NCBI GenBank assembly: GCA_945923775.1
Contig: CAMELR010000008.1
Span: forward strand, 1 to 64,000
DNA from: an uncultured Clostridia bacterium
Lineage (GTDB): Bacteria > Bacillota > Clostridia > Oscillospirales > Ruminococcaceae
Length of the DNA stretch: 64,000 bases
Reading direction: 5' to 3'
The translations under genes were made by a program, and so were the position numbers. Shown in pieces: positions 48,210 through 58,262 of this stretch. The notes under the pieces were generated by a model. The model made no database searches. It saw nothing but the letters and a program-made list of their open reading frames with translations, and was not told the origin of the DNA. Position 1 is the first letter of the stretch; each line of letters starts with the position of its first letter.

Positions 48210-51062
48210 TCAACTCCTTCCTAACAATATATTAACAATTTCCTTTGCTGTTTGTCTGGGCTTGCCGTTCAGATATTCTGCGATACCTTCGGAAATAAAC
48301 TCATCAATCTCATCTATTTCGTTAATACCATAAACTGAAAGCAAACTTGCCTTTTGCTTGATTATATCACTTTCTGGCAGTTTTGTCAAGTCATCAAGTA
48401 TGCTCTGCCGCAGTTCCGTTATCTTTTTCAGCTTTTCGGCATAATTGATATCATTTGCAGAAAGCTGTTCCAGAATAGCGTGACCAAGTTCATGACGATA
48501 GGCATGTAGCGGCGAATCGGTAGACCACGCGCCCTTTTTCTTCATATCCTTTGCTGTCTTAGCCAAAAATGCCCTACCCTCTTTTCCACCAGCTCCATAC
48601 ACGGTCACAACGCCGCTATTCGAAGCATAATGCCCGAATATACCGTCATTACGATAAGGCGCAACTTCTACAGCATTCATCTTGTCCAGTTTCTCTAAAC
48701 CGAACAGTTTAGCCGCTTTGTCATGCTGATCTGAGAATTCCTTCGCAAGACTTTCTGTTATTTCCTTTGCGCCGGATATCTTATTGAACTTTATACTATA
48801 ATCGCCTTTTAGGAAGTGTGCGCCACTGCCGGCAGATTTACCCACAGCTTTATCAATATCATCAAGAATATCATCAAACACTTTGGGAACAGCATAGCCT
48901 TTTCGCTTTGCAACGAAAGCCTCGGCAACAGCTTCCAAAGGATTATCGGCGGCATATTTGCTTATGCTTGCCGCTGCGACCTGACCGCTCTTGTTGTTGG
49001 AATCCCATATATCAGGCTCACCGTGAATCTTTTTCATGCCGATGTATTTCTTTGGCTCATAGATACCACCCATTCGGTTGGCAGTGTTGTGCAGGAAATG
49101 AGCGTATTCATGCTCGATAACTTCTCCAATGGTATCCGGAACAACGTTTCTCTCCGGTGTAAGCTGAACCAGAGCCTGGTCTTTCATCAGTTGAGCCTTG
49201 TGTCTTTCATACCCCTTTATCGACTTGTCGGAGAGGATTTTTTCGGCTTCGGCTAAACGCTTTTCAGCCAAAGGTCGCAGTTTTTCTTGCGTTTTATTAA
49301 ACACCTCAATTGCTTTATGGTGGTATTCGGTAAAATGCTCCGGGTCAACAATTGTGTTTCCGAGATACAGCGTATCTTCGTTCCAGCGATAACTTGCATA
49401 GGTGCCTCCGGATTTCAACGGATTAAACAACATCTTCTTAGGCATGATACCGTACTCGGAATACAGTTCTCTTACCTTGCTCTCGATCTCATCGACCGCC
49501 TCGGGCGTCATTGTCTTAGGCAGCTTGACCTGTTCAAAGATACCGTCATCAACAAGGCGCTTTCCGGCATCGTCGGCGTATTCTTTTTGTGCGCCAAGCA
49601 TTTTTTCCTTGACATCCGCCGCCCTTGCTTCAATCACCTTAACCTCATCGTTCATCTGGCGAAGCCGTTTCATCTCTTCATCAGTGCCGCCATCGCCGAA
49701 ATATACCTTTGCTTCAAGCTGCTTGTATTCAGCTTTCAGCTTTTCAGCCGCTTTTATCTCGTCAGAATACTGCTTCTTCAGCTCAACGCACTTTGAACGA
49801 ATGTCCGCAGGCTTATCCGTAGAAGGAACAACCGTGGAAGTGGGCGCTGTTTTAACAGGCTTCACACTCCCATAAGTCCTCACCCTATCCGACCGAAATT
49901 TCAGCCCATTATCCTCGCAGTAAGCCCGGAGCGCCTTATTCTGCTCCGCCATTCTTCGCCGGACTTCCTTTGCGCCCTCGGTGTCGCCTGCGGCTTCAAG
50001 CATATCGGCTTCGGTCTTGGACTTACGAACCTTGCGCTCCAGTTCCCTCTGGCGGCAGACCTTGTTGTAAAGTTCCTTGTCCTCCGCGTCATCGTATTCC
50101 ACCGCCGACTTTGTAAAAACACCCTCGGAGCACCCCCGCGGGCGATGTCCGCAGTTTATCCCGAACAGCCCGTCCGGCTCGCCGAACGAGGTCTGCGACA
50201 GCGGAATGACCTTGTGCTTTCTGCCGTGCAGGTCGGTTATCTCGGTAGTCTTGCCGGAGCGTGAGATCAGCTTTCCCTGCCACGGACGGCACTTCGGGCG
50301 GCTGCCGGGGTGACTGCTCACCTCGAACACGTCCTGCCCCAGACTGTCCATGACGGAGAACTTCGCTTCCAAAGCGGTATTCTTGACCGTAGCACGGATA
50401 TCCATATTGACGTAAGCCTCCGGCGACCATTCCCGACCGGCGCGGTCAATGAACGCCGGAATACCTTTCTGCGCCATTTCGTGAATAGTCGTGCGTACAG
50501 CCTTTGTGCGTGCCGCAGAGCCGTTCACAACATCGGCGGTATTGCTGTTCAGGATATCAAGGAACCCCTGCTTGTCGGCGATTTCTGCCTGCTGTCGGCG
50601 CATTTCAGCGTTCCATTTGTCTGCAACGGAATTGACCGCGTTCACGAACGAGCTTTCCGCCTTGTACTTCATCACGGTGTTGACCTGATTGTAAACGTCC
50701 TTCGCCTGATTGCGGTAGTGTTTCACCGCGTTCTTTGCGCTCTCGGAGAAGCTCTCGTCCTGCCACATATCGGTAAGCCCGTCCTCTTCCAGCGCAGAGG
50801 TTATCGCCTGCTGAACGGTATCGGCGAAATCAGCCGGAACACCCTTTGTCCCGGCGGCGATTATCCTTGCGGCGTCCTTTCGGAGCATTCCGAGGTTCGC
50901 CAACCGCTTGATCTGCCACTTGCTGACCTCGTTCAGCTCGTGAGTATCGTTCAGCGAAAGCTGCCGCGCGATAGACACCAGAAGACGCTGTTCAACGCTG
51001 TTGTATGTATCGGCGAGCGGCGCAGCGAGGTTCAGCGCGTCAAGAGCCGTCACCCGATTCAC
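48210..51062 (-). CDS. Phage minor capsid (Phage_min_cap2/MuF-like) protein with two C-terminal zincin-like domains
   Basis: N-terminal minor capsid (SHPGSRPKCRPWQGKLISRSG...INCGHRPRG), then IEHEYAHFLHN and HAYRHELGHAILEQ...EFISEGIAEYL. Confidence 0.75.
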   Translation of the reverse strand: MNRVTALDALNLAAPLADTYNSVEQRLLVSIARQLSLNDTHELNEVSKWQIKRLANLGMLRKDAARIIAAGTKGVPADFADTVQQAITSALEEDGLTDMWQDESFSESAKNAVKHYRNQAKDVYNQVNTVMKYKAESSFVNAVNSVADKWNAEMRRQQAEIADKQGFLDILNSNTADVVNGSAARTKAVRTTIHEMAQKGIPAFIDRAGREWSPEAYVNMDIRATVKNTALEAKFSVMDSLGQDVFEVSSHPGSRPKCRPWQGKLISRSGKTTEITDLHGRKHKVIPLSQTSFGEPDGLFGINCGHRPRGCSEGVFTKSAVEYDDAEDKELYNKVCRQRELERKVRKSKTEADMLEAAGDTEGAKEVRRRMAEQNKALRAYCEDNGLKFRSDRVRTYGSVKPVKTAPTSTVVPSTDKPADIRSKCVELKKQYSDEIKAAEKLKAEYKQLEAKVYFGDGGTDEEMKRLRQMNDEVKVIEARAADVKEKMLGAQKEYADDAGKRLVDDGIFEQVKLPKTMTPEAVDEIESKVRELYSEYGIMPKKMLFNPLKSGGTYASYRWNEDTLYLGNTIVDPEHFTEYHHKAIEVFNKTQEKLRPLAEKRLAEAEKILSDKSIKGYERHKAQLMKDQALVQLTPERNVVPDTIGEVIEHEYAHFLHNTANRMGGIYEPKKYIGMKKIHGEPDIWDSNNKSGQVAAASISKYAADNPLEAVAEAFVAKRKGYAVPKVFDDILDDIDKAVGKSAGSGAHFLKGDYSIKFNKISGAKEITESLAKEFSDQHDKAAKLFGLEKLDKMNAVEVAPYRNDGIFGHYASNSGVVTVYGAGGKEGRAFLAKTAKDMKKKGAWSTDSPLHAYRHELGHAILEQLSANDINYAEKLKKITELRQSILDDLTKLPESDIIKQKASLLSVYGINEIDEIDEFISEGIAEYLNGKPRQTAKEIVNILLGRS

Positions 51063-52455
51063 CTCCGAAGAAGTCCATCACCCCGCCGCCCACAGAAGCC
51101 TCCTGCGAGATACGCTCCAGCTCCTGCCGTGCGGTTTCTTCATCGCATTTCTGCACGTCCATTATCGCGCGTATCTTGGATTTCAGTCCTGCCGAAACCA
51201 GCTTGATATTGTTGTCGATAAGTGTGTTTTCATCAACGATAATGTTGTCGTGCCAGCCGACTGTAACGGTATACTCCTGCTCCGGGAGAGTGCCGGACAT
51301 TCTGCCCAGAACGACAAGCGCATGAACTACGCCCTCAATAGCCTCGGTCAGGAGGTTCTTGTGGTTCTTGACGGTGCGGGCGGTCTTGCTTTCCTGTGAG
51401 ATTATCTCGGTTGCGGTTTTCATGCCCTGCTGAACATCAAACGAGAACGTCCCGGCAGAAAGCCCGGTCTGCATACACAGGATATTGAGGTAGGCGTTTA
51501 TCGCGCTGACGTGCTGTTCTACGCGAAGCTCGGCGGTGTTGTCGGTGATTTTAACGTCCTTTTCGTCCTCGCTTTTGAGTGCCACGAAAGCCTCGTCGTC
51601 GCTGTCGAAATACCGAAGCTGTTCGCCGGTTTTCGGGTCAACAACGGTGCGAATGCAGCTTGACGGTACGATTATGCGCTTCTTGCCGAGAACGAACTCC
51701 CGCATGAAGCTGTCGAATATCGTATCCAGTGATTTCAGCGTATCAAGGCAATTCGCGTACACCGACATTCCGAGCGGCGTGTCGTATTCCTCGTTGTTGC
51801 TGACGAACGGCTTGAAATACGCGAACATCGGCACTGCGCCGGGGTAATCCACCACGGGCTGAAGCTCCGGGAAAAGCTCCGAAAGCGCCACTTCGTTTCC
51901 GAGAATATTCTCGTCATTGCTCCTGAACAGCTTGAACCGTGACCGCCCGCTGCCGTTGTACTCCAGCAGATGAAAGAAGTCATTACCGTGATTGATGGTG
52001 CTGATGAAAATACCCTCGCTGATACTGCGCCCGTCCCAACGAACCGGGACGAACCTGTCCGCGATGATGTAATCTATCTTCGGCTCGCCGCCCTCAAGGT
52101 AGCATTTCAGGACGCACCCGCCAAGCGCGTAAGCCGAGCAGAGCAGCTCGGGAAGTTGCCTCCAAAAGCCGTTTGCATTCAGCGCATTGTCAATGTACTG
52201 CTGATAAACCTCGTTGTCCAGCGTAATCTCGCACTGTTCCGCAAAAGTCAGCGCAGATAAGCTGTCACACAGCACCTTTGCCATGTTCAGCCGCAGGAGC
52301 TGTCTGTCGCCCCGGCTGAACAGTCCGCCTTTCTTGGTGGTTTTCCATTCCGGGCGGTTTTCGTAGACCTCCCGCCACTTTGAAATGCAGCCGGAATAAT
52401 AGGCGCTCCCGGAAACGGAAACGCCGAACTGCTGCGCTATTTCGCTGATGTCCAA
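51040..52455 (-). CDS. Phage portal protein
   Basis: Position between terminase and minor capsid; SPP1/A118-type portal features. Confidence 0.8.
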   Translation of the reverse strand: MDISEIAQQFGVSVSGSAYYSGCISKWREVYENRPEWKTTKKGGLFSRGDRQLLRLNMAKVLCDSLSALTFAEQCEITLDNEVYQQYIDNALNANGFWRQLPELLCSAYALGGCVLKCYLEGGEPKIDYIIADRFVPVRWDGRSISEGIFISTINHGNDFFHLLEYNGSGRSRFKLFRSNDENILGNEVALSELFPELQPVVDYPGAVPMFAYFKPFVSNNEEYDTPLGMSVYANCLDTLKSLDTIFDSFMREFVLGKKRIIVPSSCIRTVVDPKTGEQLRYFDSDDEAFVALKSEDEKDVKITDNTAELRVEQHVSAINAYLNILCMQTGLSAGTFSFDVQQGMKTATEIISQESKTARTVKNHKNLLTEAIEGVVHALVVLGRMSGTLPEQEYTVTVGWHDNIIVDENTLIDNNIKLVSAGLKSKIRAIMDVQKCDEETARQELERISQEASVGGGVMDFFGGESGDGS

Positions 52456-53738
52456 ATCTCTATCATCTCCTCCATGTAAGGCTCTGCGGAATATTCCAGA
52501 GCGTCAAGGCTGTCTATGTTAGTCGTGCCGTCGTCCAGACGAACGTCCCGTTCCGGGTGCCTGCTGTCCCAGACGGCTTCGGAAAGCGCTTCTATCGTAT
52601 GCTTGCACCGCCGCATAATGAAGAACCTCCCCTGCGACATCATCATGCTGAAAAAGCGGATACGGTCAAGCACCTCACCCTTGCGGGCGTTCCTGACCTC
52701 GACCGGAATTCTGCGCTGCGCCGCGGCGGTGCGTATGCCCTTGATGAGGGTAGTTTCCGCGCTGTCGCAGTAGATATCGGCGGCGCTGCACTCTGAGCGG
52801 CAGCGGGTGATAAATCCGCACACATCATCGTTGAGGGTTTCCGGCGAAATTACTTCCTTGCGGTAGTACTCGTCAAGCACCACAATGCTGCGAAATCCCC
52901 TTGTAAATCCAACGAGAACCGCCGCATGAGCAGAGCCATTCCCGCCAAAGTCCAGACCCATGCTGCCGAAGATTATGTCCTGCGGCGGCTCGTCCAGAAT
53001 GAACCGCTCCGGGTGGTCGGCGAACTCGCGATAGATAACGCCCTCTGCGGCTGTCCATTTGCCGAGAATATAGCGCTTGAAGAATACGCCGGAATACATC
53101 TCCCGGTAGCGCCGCTTTATCTCCTCGGACAGGGAGAGGTTGTCGTCCATTGTGAAGTGAAGGTACAGAAGCTGCTTCTCGCCGCGCTTGTCAATCCAAT
53201 CCCGCTTGAACCAGTGCGCCGGACTGCCGGGGTTGCAGTTGAACCAGTATTTCGAGCCTGCGACAGAACAGCGTCCGGTCGCCTGCTGAACGAAGCTTTC
53301 CGGCATGAGCGCGACCTCGTCGAAGAACACTCCGGCAAGCGTTATGCCTTGTATGAGGTCTTGGGAGCGTTCGTCCTTGCCGCCGAAAATGTAGAAGTAA
53401 TTTTCGACAGAACCTCTCCTGATAACTATAAGGTTCTCCGTCCGGTGTTCGGTTACAGAATACCCTCTCGACCGCAGCATGAGTTTCAGCCAGAACAGCA
53501 CGTTGCGGCGGAATGAGCCGATAGTCTTGCCGCACAGTGCGAAGTTGCAGGTGGAAAACTCCGTCATTGCCCACAGAACAAATGACAGCGACATCGCGAC
53601 CGACTTGCCGGAACGTATCGCGCCGTCTGCGATAATGCCGTTATAGCCGCGCACAGGCGAGCTTTCGCACCACCAGTTCAGGACCTGCCGCTGCTTCTTA
53701 GAGAACGGCGAAAAGCGGAATACTGCCTTAATCTTCAT
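52437..53738 (-). CDS. Terminase large subunit
   Basis: GIIADGAIRSGKSVAMSLSFVLWAM (Walker A-like), VFFDEVALMP (Walker B), nuclease region LDFGGNGSAHA. Confidence 0.9.
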   Translation of the reverse strand: MKIKAVFRFSPFSKKQRQVLNWWCESSPVRGYNGIIADGAIRSGKSVAMSLSFVLWAMTEFSTCNFALCGKTIGSFRRNVLFWLKLMLRSRGYSVTEHRTENLIVIRRGSVENYFYIFGGKDERSQDLIQGITLAGVFFDEVALMPESFVQQATGRCSVAGSKYWFNCNPGSPAHWFKRDWIDKRGEKQLLYLHFTMDDNLSLSEEIKRRYREMYSGVFFKRYILGKWTAAEGVIYREFADHPERFILDEPPQDIIFGSMGLDFGGNGSAHAAVLVGFTRGFRSIVVLDEYYRKEVISPETLNDDVCGFITRCRSECSAADIYCDSAETTLIKGIRTAAAQRRIPVEVRNARKGEVLDRIRFFSMMMSQGRFFIMRRCKHTIEALSEAVWDSRHPERDVRLDDGTTNIDSLDALEYSAEPYMEEMIEIWTSAK

Positions 53739-54189
53739 CGTTCCAATCCTCCTTAGCAGAGCCGTCAAGCGCATTCAGGAAACCATCGTCCGGGGTCTGC
53801 TCCTCCTCGCCGGATAGCTTCTTCTCCTGCATTGCAAGCTGCTTCTTCTGGAGCTTGACGCGTTCGGTATCATTGTCCTCTCCGATAATGCTGCGTATCT
53901 CCCGCACAGCAGCAACGTCCCCGGAAGCCGCTTTCTTGATAAGAGCCGCGATAATAGCAGCCTGATAGGTCATCTCCATGACGTCAACGCCCATTTCGGC
54001 AGCGGAATTGTATATCTCATCGGAAACGACATCGGCATTCAGCATGGCGCTCAACACGGATTTCATGCTCTTTTTTCTCCTGCGTACCTCGCCGGATTTT
54101 TTGCCGCCTTTTCTGCCGTTCTTCTCGGCTTCCTCACGGCTTTGTTCACTTGTAAAGGGTATCAGATTGCTCTCATTCAATATCACCAC
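53728..54189 (-). CDS. Terminase small subunit
   Basis: Overlaps large subunit; KNGRKGGKKSGEVRRRKKSMK.. Confidence 0.7.
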   Translation of the reverse strand: MVILNESNLIPFTSEQSREEAEKNGRKGGKKSGEVRRRKKSMKSVLSAMLNADVVSDEIYNSAAEMGVDVMEMTYQAAIIAALIKKAASGDVAAVREIRSIIGEDNDTERVKLQKKQLAMQEKKLSGEEEQTPDDGFLNALDGSAKEDWNDED

Positions 54190-54292
54190 CTGCTTGCTTT
54201 ATGGTAAAGAGAAAACGCCCCGGATTGAGGCGCTTTCGATATATTTTCATGATACCATTATACCACAGGTAGTTGTGACATTTGTGACAGAA

Positions 54293-54688
54293 TTACAAAT
54301 CCCGCATAAATCGCGAGTAAATCTGCCGCACGCTTTCCGCAGTATTGTACCCCCCAACCTCATAAGCGACCCTGCGCCAGCTCATCAGGCTCACACAGCG
54401 GTAGTAGATTATCTGCCTTGTCAGGCTGTCGGGAATGCCGTAAATGTACTCCACGGCTTCATCACGCAGGCGCTGTATCTCGTCACGCTTTGCGATAATG
54501 CGGTTTTCCAGTTCGATAATGCGCTCCGCTCTGTCCGCTACTTTGTCCGAAACTCCGCTCCCGTGAGAATTACCCGGCAGCGGAGAGCCTACCAGTGATT
54601 TGCAGCGGACGCGTTCAAGCTCGGTTTCCCAGAGTTTCAGTTCGCGGTTGAGGTAGTATATCTGTTCAAGTTCGGCTTTTGTCATCAA
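54293..54688 (-). CDS. Phage late regulator-like protein (DUF1492-like)
   Basis: LKLWETELERVRCKSLVGSP...ITRQIIYYRCVSLMSWRRVAYEVGG. Confidence 0.65.
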   Translation of the reverse strand: MMTKAELEQIYYLNRELKLWETELERVRCKSLVGSPLPGNSHGSGVSDKVADRAERIIELENRIIAKRDEIQRLRDEAVEYIYGIPDSLTRQIIYYRCVSLMSWRRVAYEVGGYNTAESVRQIYSRFMRDL

Positions 54689-55089
54689 TTCTTCCTTTCC
54701 ATTTCCGCAAAAAACTCGTCCACGTCCCTTGACCTGCCTTTGCTGTCGGTAATGATTATCCGCTCGGTATCTCCGAGAATTTCGTGATAATCAATGCCGT
54801 AAGACCGCAGCGCCTGAACCGCCCGAATGATAGCGGTATCAAAGTTAGTCGCTTTCGGGGAATTGCGCCGCAGCGTGTCGGTGAGGTCGCATTCACGGCT
54901 GAAATCGTCGTACTGCTTTTGGAGCGCATTGCCGAATTTTATCAGCCTTGCCCGCCCGAAGCCGAACACGTCATGCAGGACTATCACGGTCATAAGCTCG
55001 AAGGTAGTGCGCTGCGTGTCTATGGCTTCGGTGAGTTCAGCGGCAATGCGGCGTTTCAGACTTTCTTCAGGGCTGCATTTCATCGGCAT
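54685..55089 (-). CDS. Hypothetical phage protein
   Basis: 134-aa ORF, overlapping starts/stops with neighbours. Confidence 0.5.
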   Translation of the reverse strand: MPMKCSPEESLKRRIAAELTEAIDTQRTTFELMTVIVLHDVFGFGRARLIKFGNALQKQYDDFSRECDLTDTLRRNSPKATNFDTAIIRAVQALRSYGIDYHEILGDTERIIITDSKGRSRDVDEFFAEMERKN

Positions 55090-55777
55090 TACCTCCTGTG
55101 ATAAGTTCCGAATAAGGCAGGGTTTCTATCCAACGGCAGAAGTCGCGCCATTCGTCAAGGCGGTGGTTTCTGCGGGAATGGTAGATGTTTTGAAGAACGG
55201 CGTAATTCAGCTGGACAGTCGCCCTCATGTTAAAGCTTTCCGGGAGCAGTTCGATAATCGCTCGCCAGTATTTCTTTTGTTCTGTGTCGTTGTATAGTTT
55301 CCTTAGGTGTTCGCACTCGCCAACAACATACATCAGTGTGTCAATTGCAGCAGGTATCTTGTCGCACCCTTCATGGGTAAAATCGCCAATATCAAAAGGT
55401 TTGATGTGTATGGTGTGCATTTTACTGCATGAATTCCGGACTGTTCCAACCTTGTAAGTGTCGTATTCAGACCACCAGAACATAGGCGCTGTGATATCGC
55501 AGGTCACGTTGACCATGCGCATAAATTTGGAGTGGTCTGTGCCGGCAGAAACGAGTTTCTTCATGAGGGTGAGATCGTTCTCGCCGATTATTAAATCAAA
55601 GCAGTTGTATATGTGGTTTGGATAGCATACGCTGAAATCTTCTTTGTGGGCGCATTCCACGCAATTGTGTACGTCGGAAGATACGCTGTCGCTTTTCTCC
55701 CAGCTGTTCCACGGGTTCCTCATTCCCCGAATAGCGGCTTCAAAGCCGTATACGTCGGTGTTTTTGAGTTTAATCAT
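55067..55777 (-). CDS. ThyX-fold-like phage protein
   Basis: MRMVNVTCDITAPMFWWSEYDTYKVGT resembles flavin-dependent thymidylate synthase-like phage proteins. Confidence 0.45.
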   Translation of the reverse strand: MIKLKNTDVYGFEAAIRGMRNPWNSWEKSDSVSSDVHNCVECAHKEDFSVCYPNHIYNCFDLIIGENDLTLMKKLVSAGTDHSKFMRMVNVTCDITAPMFWWSEYDTYKVGTVRNSCSKMHTIHIKPFDIGDFTHEGCDKIPAAIDTLMYVVGECEHLRKLYNDTEQKKYWRAIIELLPESFNMRATVQLNYAVLQNIYHSRRNHRLDEWRDFCRWIETLPYSELITGGNADEMQP

Positions 55778-55968
55778 GTCATTTCCCTCGCTTTGATGTG
55801 AATTATATCACCGTTGCCTGTCGTCACGCGGAAATCAAACTGTGCCTCTACCTCGTGTTGTGCGTGAAGTTCCAGCCAGTCTATACCGTTCAGTACTTCA
55901 AGTGAATTTTCCACACGCTTATGTGTCACTTCCAGCGTGTTGCAGTTTGTGATTGTTACGTCATACAT
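55774..55968 (-). CDS. Small hypothetical phage protein
   Basis: MYDVTITNCNTLEVTHKRVENSLEVLNGIDWLELHA; overlap with neighbour. Confidence 0.5.
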   Translation of the reverse strand: MYDVTITNCNTLEVTHKRVENSLEVLNGIDWLELHAQHEVEAQFDFRVTTGNGDIIHIKAREMT

Positions 55969-55975
55969 TGTTGTG

Positions 55976-56437
55976 TTACTCCTTGTCCATCTTAGTATCT
56001 TTGTATACCGGCAAAACGCCGCCCTGCGCCCAGATATCAATATCATGCGGGGAAAGTTCTAAGAAGTTATTCTGCGCGATGTTGTGAGCCAGTATCAGCT
56101 TAGCTGCTGATATCATCATCATGCTTGCGTAAGGAAAACGCTGTACAAACATTTTCAGCAGCCGTTCCCTTGTTTCAAGCACATTGTCGCCTTGAATGTC
56201 AATGCCATAAATGCTTGAAAGCGCCGTCAAGCCGTCGTCAATGGTTTTACACGACGAAAACTTCCGCTCGAGGATTTCGACAAGGAAATTACCCGTCCCG
56301 CAGGCGGGTTCGAGGAACGTGCTGTCAATCCTGCGGCATTCCTCATCTACCAAATCGCACATAGCCTTGACCTCACGGGGCGCGGTGAAAACCTCTGCGA
56401 ATTTATTCACTCGCTCTTTAGATTTAATTTGTTTCAT
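55976..56437 (-). CDS. Truncated N6-adenine methyltransferase-like protein
   Basis: AEVFTAPREVKAMCDLVDEE...FLEPACGTGNFLVEIL (motif I) but no NPPY motif. Confidence 0.6.
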   Translation of the reverse strand: MKQIKSKERVNKFAEVFTAPREVKAMCDLVDEECRRIDSTFLEPACGTGNFLVEILERKFSSCKTIDDGLTALSSIYGIDIQGDNVLETRERLLKMFVQRFPYASMMMISAAKLILAHNIAQNNFLELSPHDIDIWAQGGVLPVYKDTKMDKE

Positions 56438-57098
56438 GCGCTTCCTCCCACAAAGTTCCATCGTCTTTATATTTGGGATGTCCGTGCCGTTGTATGTATT
56501 TGTTGCGTGCTTCATTGCACTCCAGCCGGATATGGTCTTTCCACGGAGACGCTGCCTGCGCTTTTTTTATGCTTATCATTCTTGTGGCGTAGCAGGATTT
56601 ACAGAGCTTTTTCCCCTCCTGCATATCATAAGAGCCACAATTAAAACATCTCCCGTCTGTTGCCCATTGAACATGTTGGTTTGGTTTGGTATTATAAACC
56701 TTATTTTTGTAATACTTCCTAAGACCCCTGATACGCTCCTCTTTGATGTGTTTTTCGCACATAGTATGACCGTCCAGAACGGGCTGATTACATCTCACAC
56801 AAATCCCCGCCGCCTTTTTCCTCGCATAGCTGTCTTTGCGGTACTTTTGGCTAAGTTCAGGGGGAATGTACACCGAAGCTTGTCTTTCAAGGCAAATTTC
56901 GCAATGCTTAAAATTTCCGAAACGCTCTCTTCCGCAGAAGCACAAGCCAGCCCTGACATACATCTCTCTGAGTTCACGCGCACTCTCCCTCGCCATATCA
57001 AGGCACTCTTGGCAGTGAGCTTTCCCGTTCTCCGCTGGTTGACCGCACCTCACGCAAAGCCCTTGAGCCTTTTGCCGCATATACCATTCCTCCGGCAT
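56424..57098 (-). CDS. Cysteine-rich multi-zinc-ribbon protein
   Basis: Repeated CVRCGQP, CFCGRE, CVRCNQP, CFNCGSY/CKSCY motifs. Confidence 0.6.
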   Translation of the reverse strand: MPEEWYMRQKAQGLCVRCGQPAENGKAHCQECLDMARESARELREMYVRAGLCFCGRERFGNFKHCEICLERQASVYIPPELSQKYRKDSYARKKAAGICVRCNQPVLDGHTMCEKHIKEERIRGLRKYYKNKVYNTKPNQHVQWATDGRCFNCGSYDMQEGKKLCKSCYATRMISIKKAQAASPWKDHIRLECNEARNKYIQRHGHPKYKDDGTLWEEAHETN

Positions 57099-57099
57099 G

Positions 57100-57417
57100 T
57101 CACACCTCTTTGTCCATCTTAGCCCCGCAGTGCGGACAAAATTCAGTTTCTGCTTGCTGTTCCCATTCATCGAAAATCGCAGACTTCCTGCATTCCGAAC
57201 ATATTGTGTCAAAGTTATGATATACCCACCGCCCATGCACCACCGGCGCGACATCGGCGGCAGGCGTATCTTTCGGAATGACGATGAAGTCTTTCGCCAG
57301 CTCCTCGATGTGACCCTCTGTCCAGACTGGCTCATCATCTTCCGAAACAGAGCTAATGTACCAGTCCTGGAGATAGCCCTCACCGACCGCCTTGCTCTTG
57401 TCTATGTATTCACTCAT
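57100..57417 (-). CDS. Small zinc-ribbon phage protein
   Basis: [31 protein letters not shown]. Confidence 0.6.
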   Translation of the reverse strand: MSEYIDKSKAVGEGYLQDWYISSVSEDDEPVWTEGHIEELAKDFIVIPKDTPAADVAPVVHGRWVYHNFDTICSECRKSAIFDEWEQQAETEFCPHCGAKMDKEV

Positions 57418-57833
57418 TCGTCGTGCCTCCTTTGTTTCAAAATTTCCAGCTTGTTGAGTGCTTTTGCTTCCAGCTGACGTATGCGCTCACGTGTTACGCT
57501 GAACTGCTTTCCGATTTCTTCGTAAGTACACTTTGCACCATTGATGGTAAGTCCATATCGCAGTACGATAATACGCTTCTCTCGGTCGGTCAGCGTGCTT
57601 GGAGATACCCCGAACGCAATGTTTATTAAATCATCGTCTGTGTCTGCCTTGAATTGCACTTCTGCGCCCTCGCTGCATTGCACTAGTGACATATACGTTT
57701 CAAGCAGCTTCGCCTGATTGTTAACCAGCTCCTGCTTTATCGCAAGATTACGCTCCAGAATCCGTATCTGGTGTATAAACTCGTCCTTTGTCCAGTTTTT
57801 CAGCGTACTGTCTGCGTAGGTGTGTTTACTCAT
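57414..57833 (-). CDS. Sigma-70 region 4-like phage regulator
   Basis: [49 protein letters not shown]. Confidence 0.8.
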   Translation of the reverse strand: MSKHTYADSTLKNWTKDEFIHQIRILERNLAIKQELVNNQAKLLETYMSLVQCSEGAEVQFKADTDDDLINIAFGVSPSTLTDREKRIIVLRYGLTINGAKCTYEEIGKQFSVTRERIRQLEAKALNKLEILKQRRHDE

Positions 57834-57848
57834 TCCCGCTCACCTCCA

Positions 57849-58262
57849 TCACGCATACCCGCAGGTGATCCCGCGCCGCTGCCAGCCTCCTTCGTCGGCA
57901 CAGTAATAAAACACTTCGCCTTCCAGCGGTCTTTCAACTATCACTTCAACAAAGCCGTGTTCAATGACCGGAATATCCGCAAGGCTCTGAAAATCGTGAC
58001 ACTCCTTCACATAAGGCTCACCGCCATCGGGGTAATAAATTGCCGTTACGGCGTAAACGCTGTCGTCAAGCAGGATACCTTCTGCATCAACTATCTGGTG
58101 ACAGTCAATTGGAAACACGGGAATGTCGCTGACCTCGTCCCGGATCTCTCCGGCAACGCAGTCGATAACAGACAAAGCGTTGAAATTCTTCGCCTTGAGG
58201 TACGTTTTGCGGATAGTAGCTATTGCTTTCTCTACGTCCTCGCGCTTAATGTAGTGATCCAT
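57849..58262 (-). CDS. Hypothetical phage protein
   Basis: MDHYIKREDVEKAIATIRKTY; tight gene packing. Confidence 0.5.
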   Translation of the reverse strand: MDHYIKREDVEKAIATIRKTYLKAKNFNALSVIDCVAGEIRDEVSDIPVFPIDCHQIVDAEGILLDDSVYAVTAIYYPDGGEPYVKECHDFQSLADIPVIEHGFVEVIVERPLEGEVFYYCADEGGWQRRGITCGYA

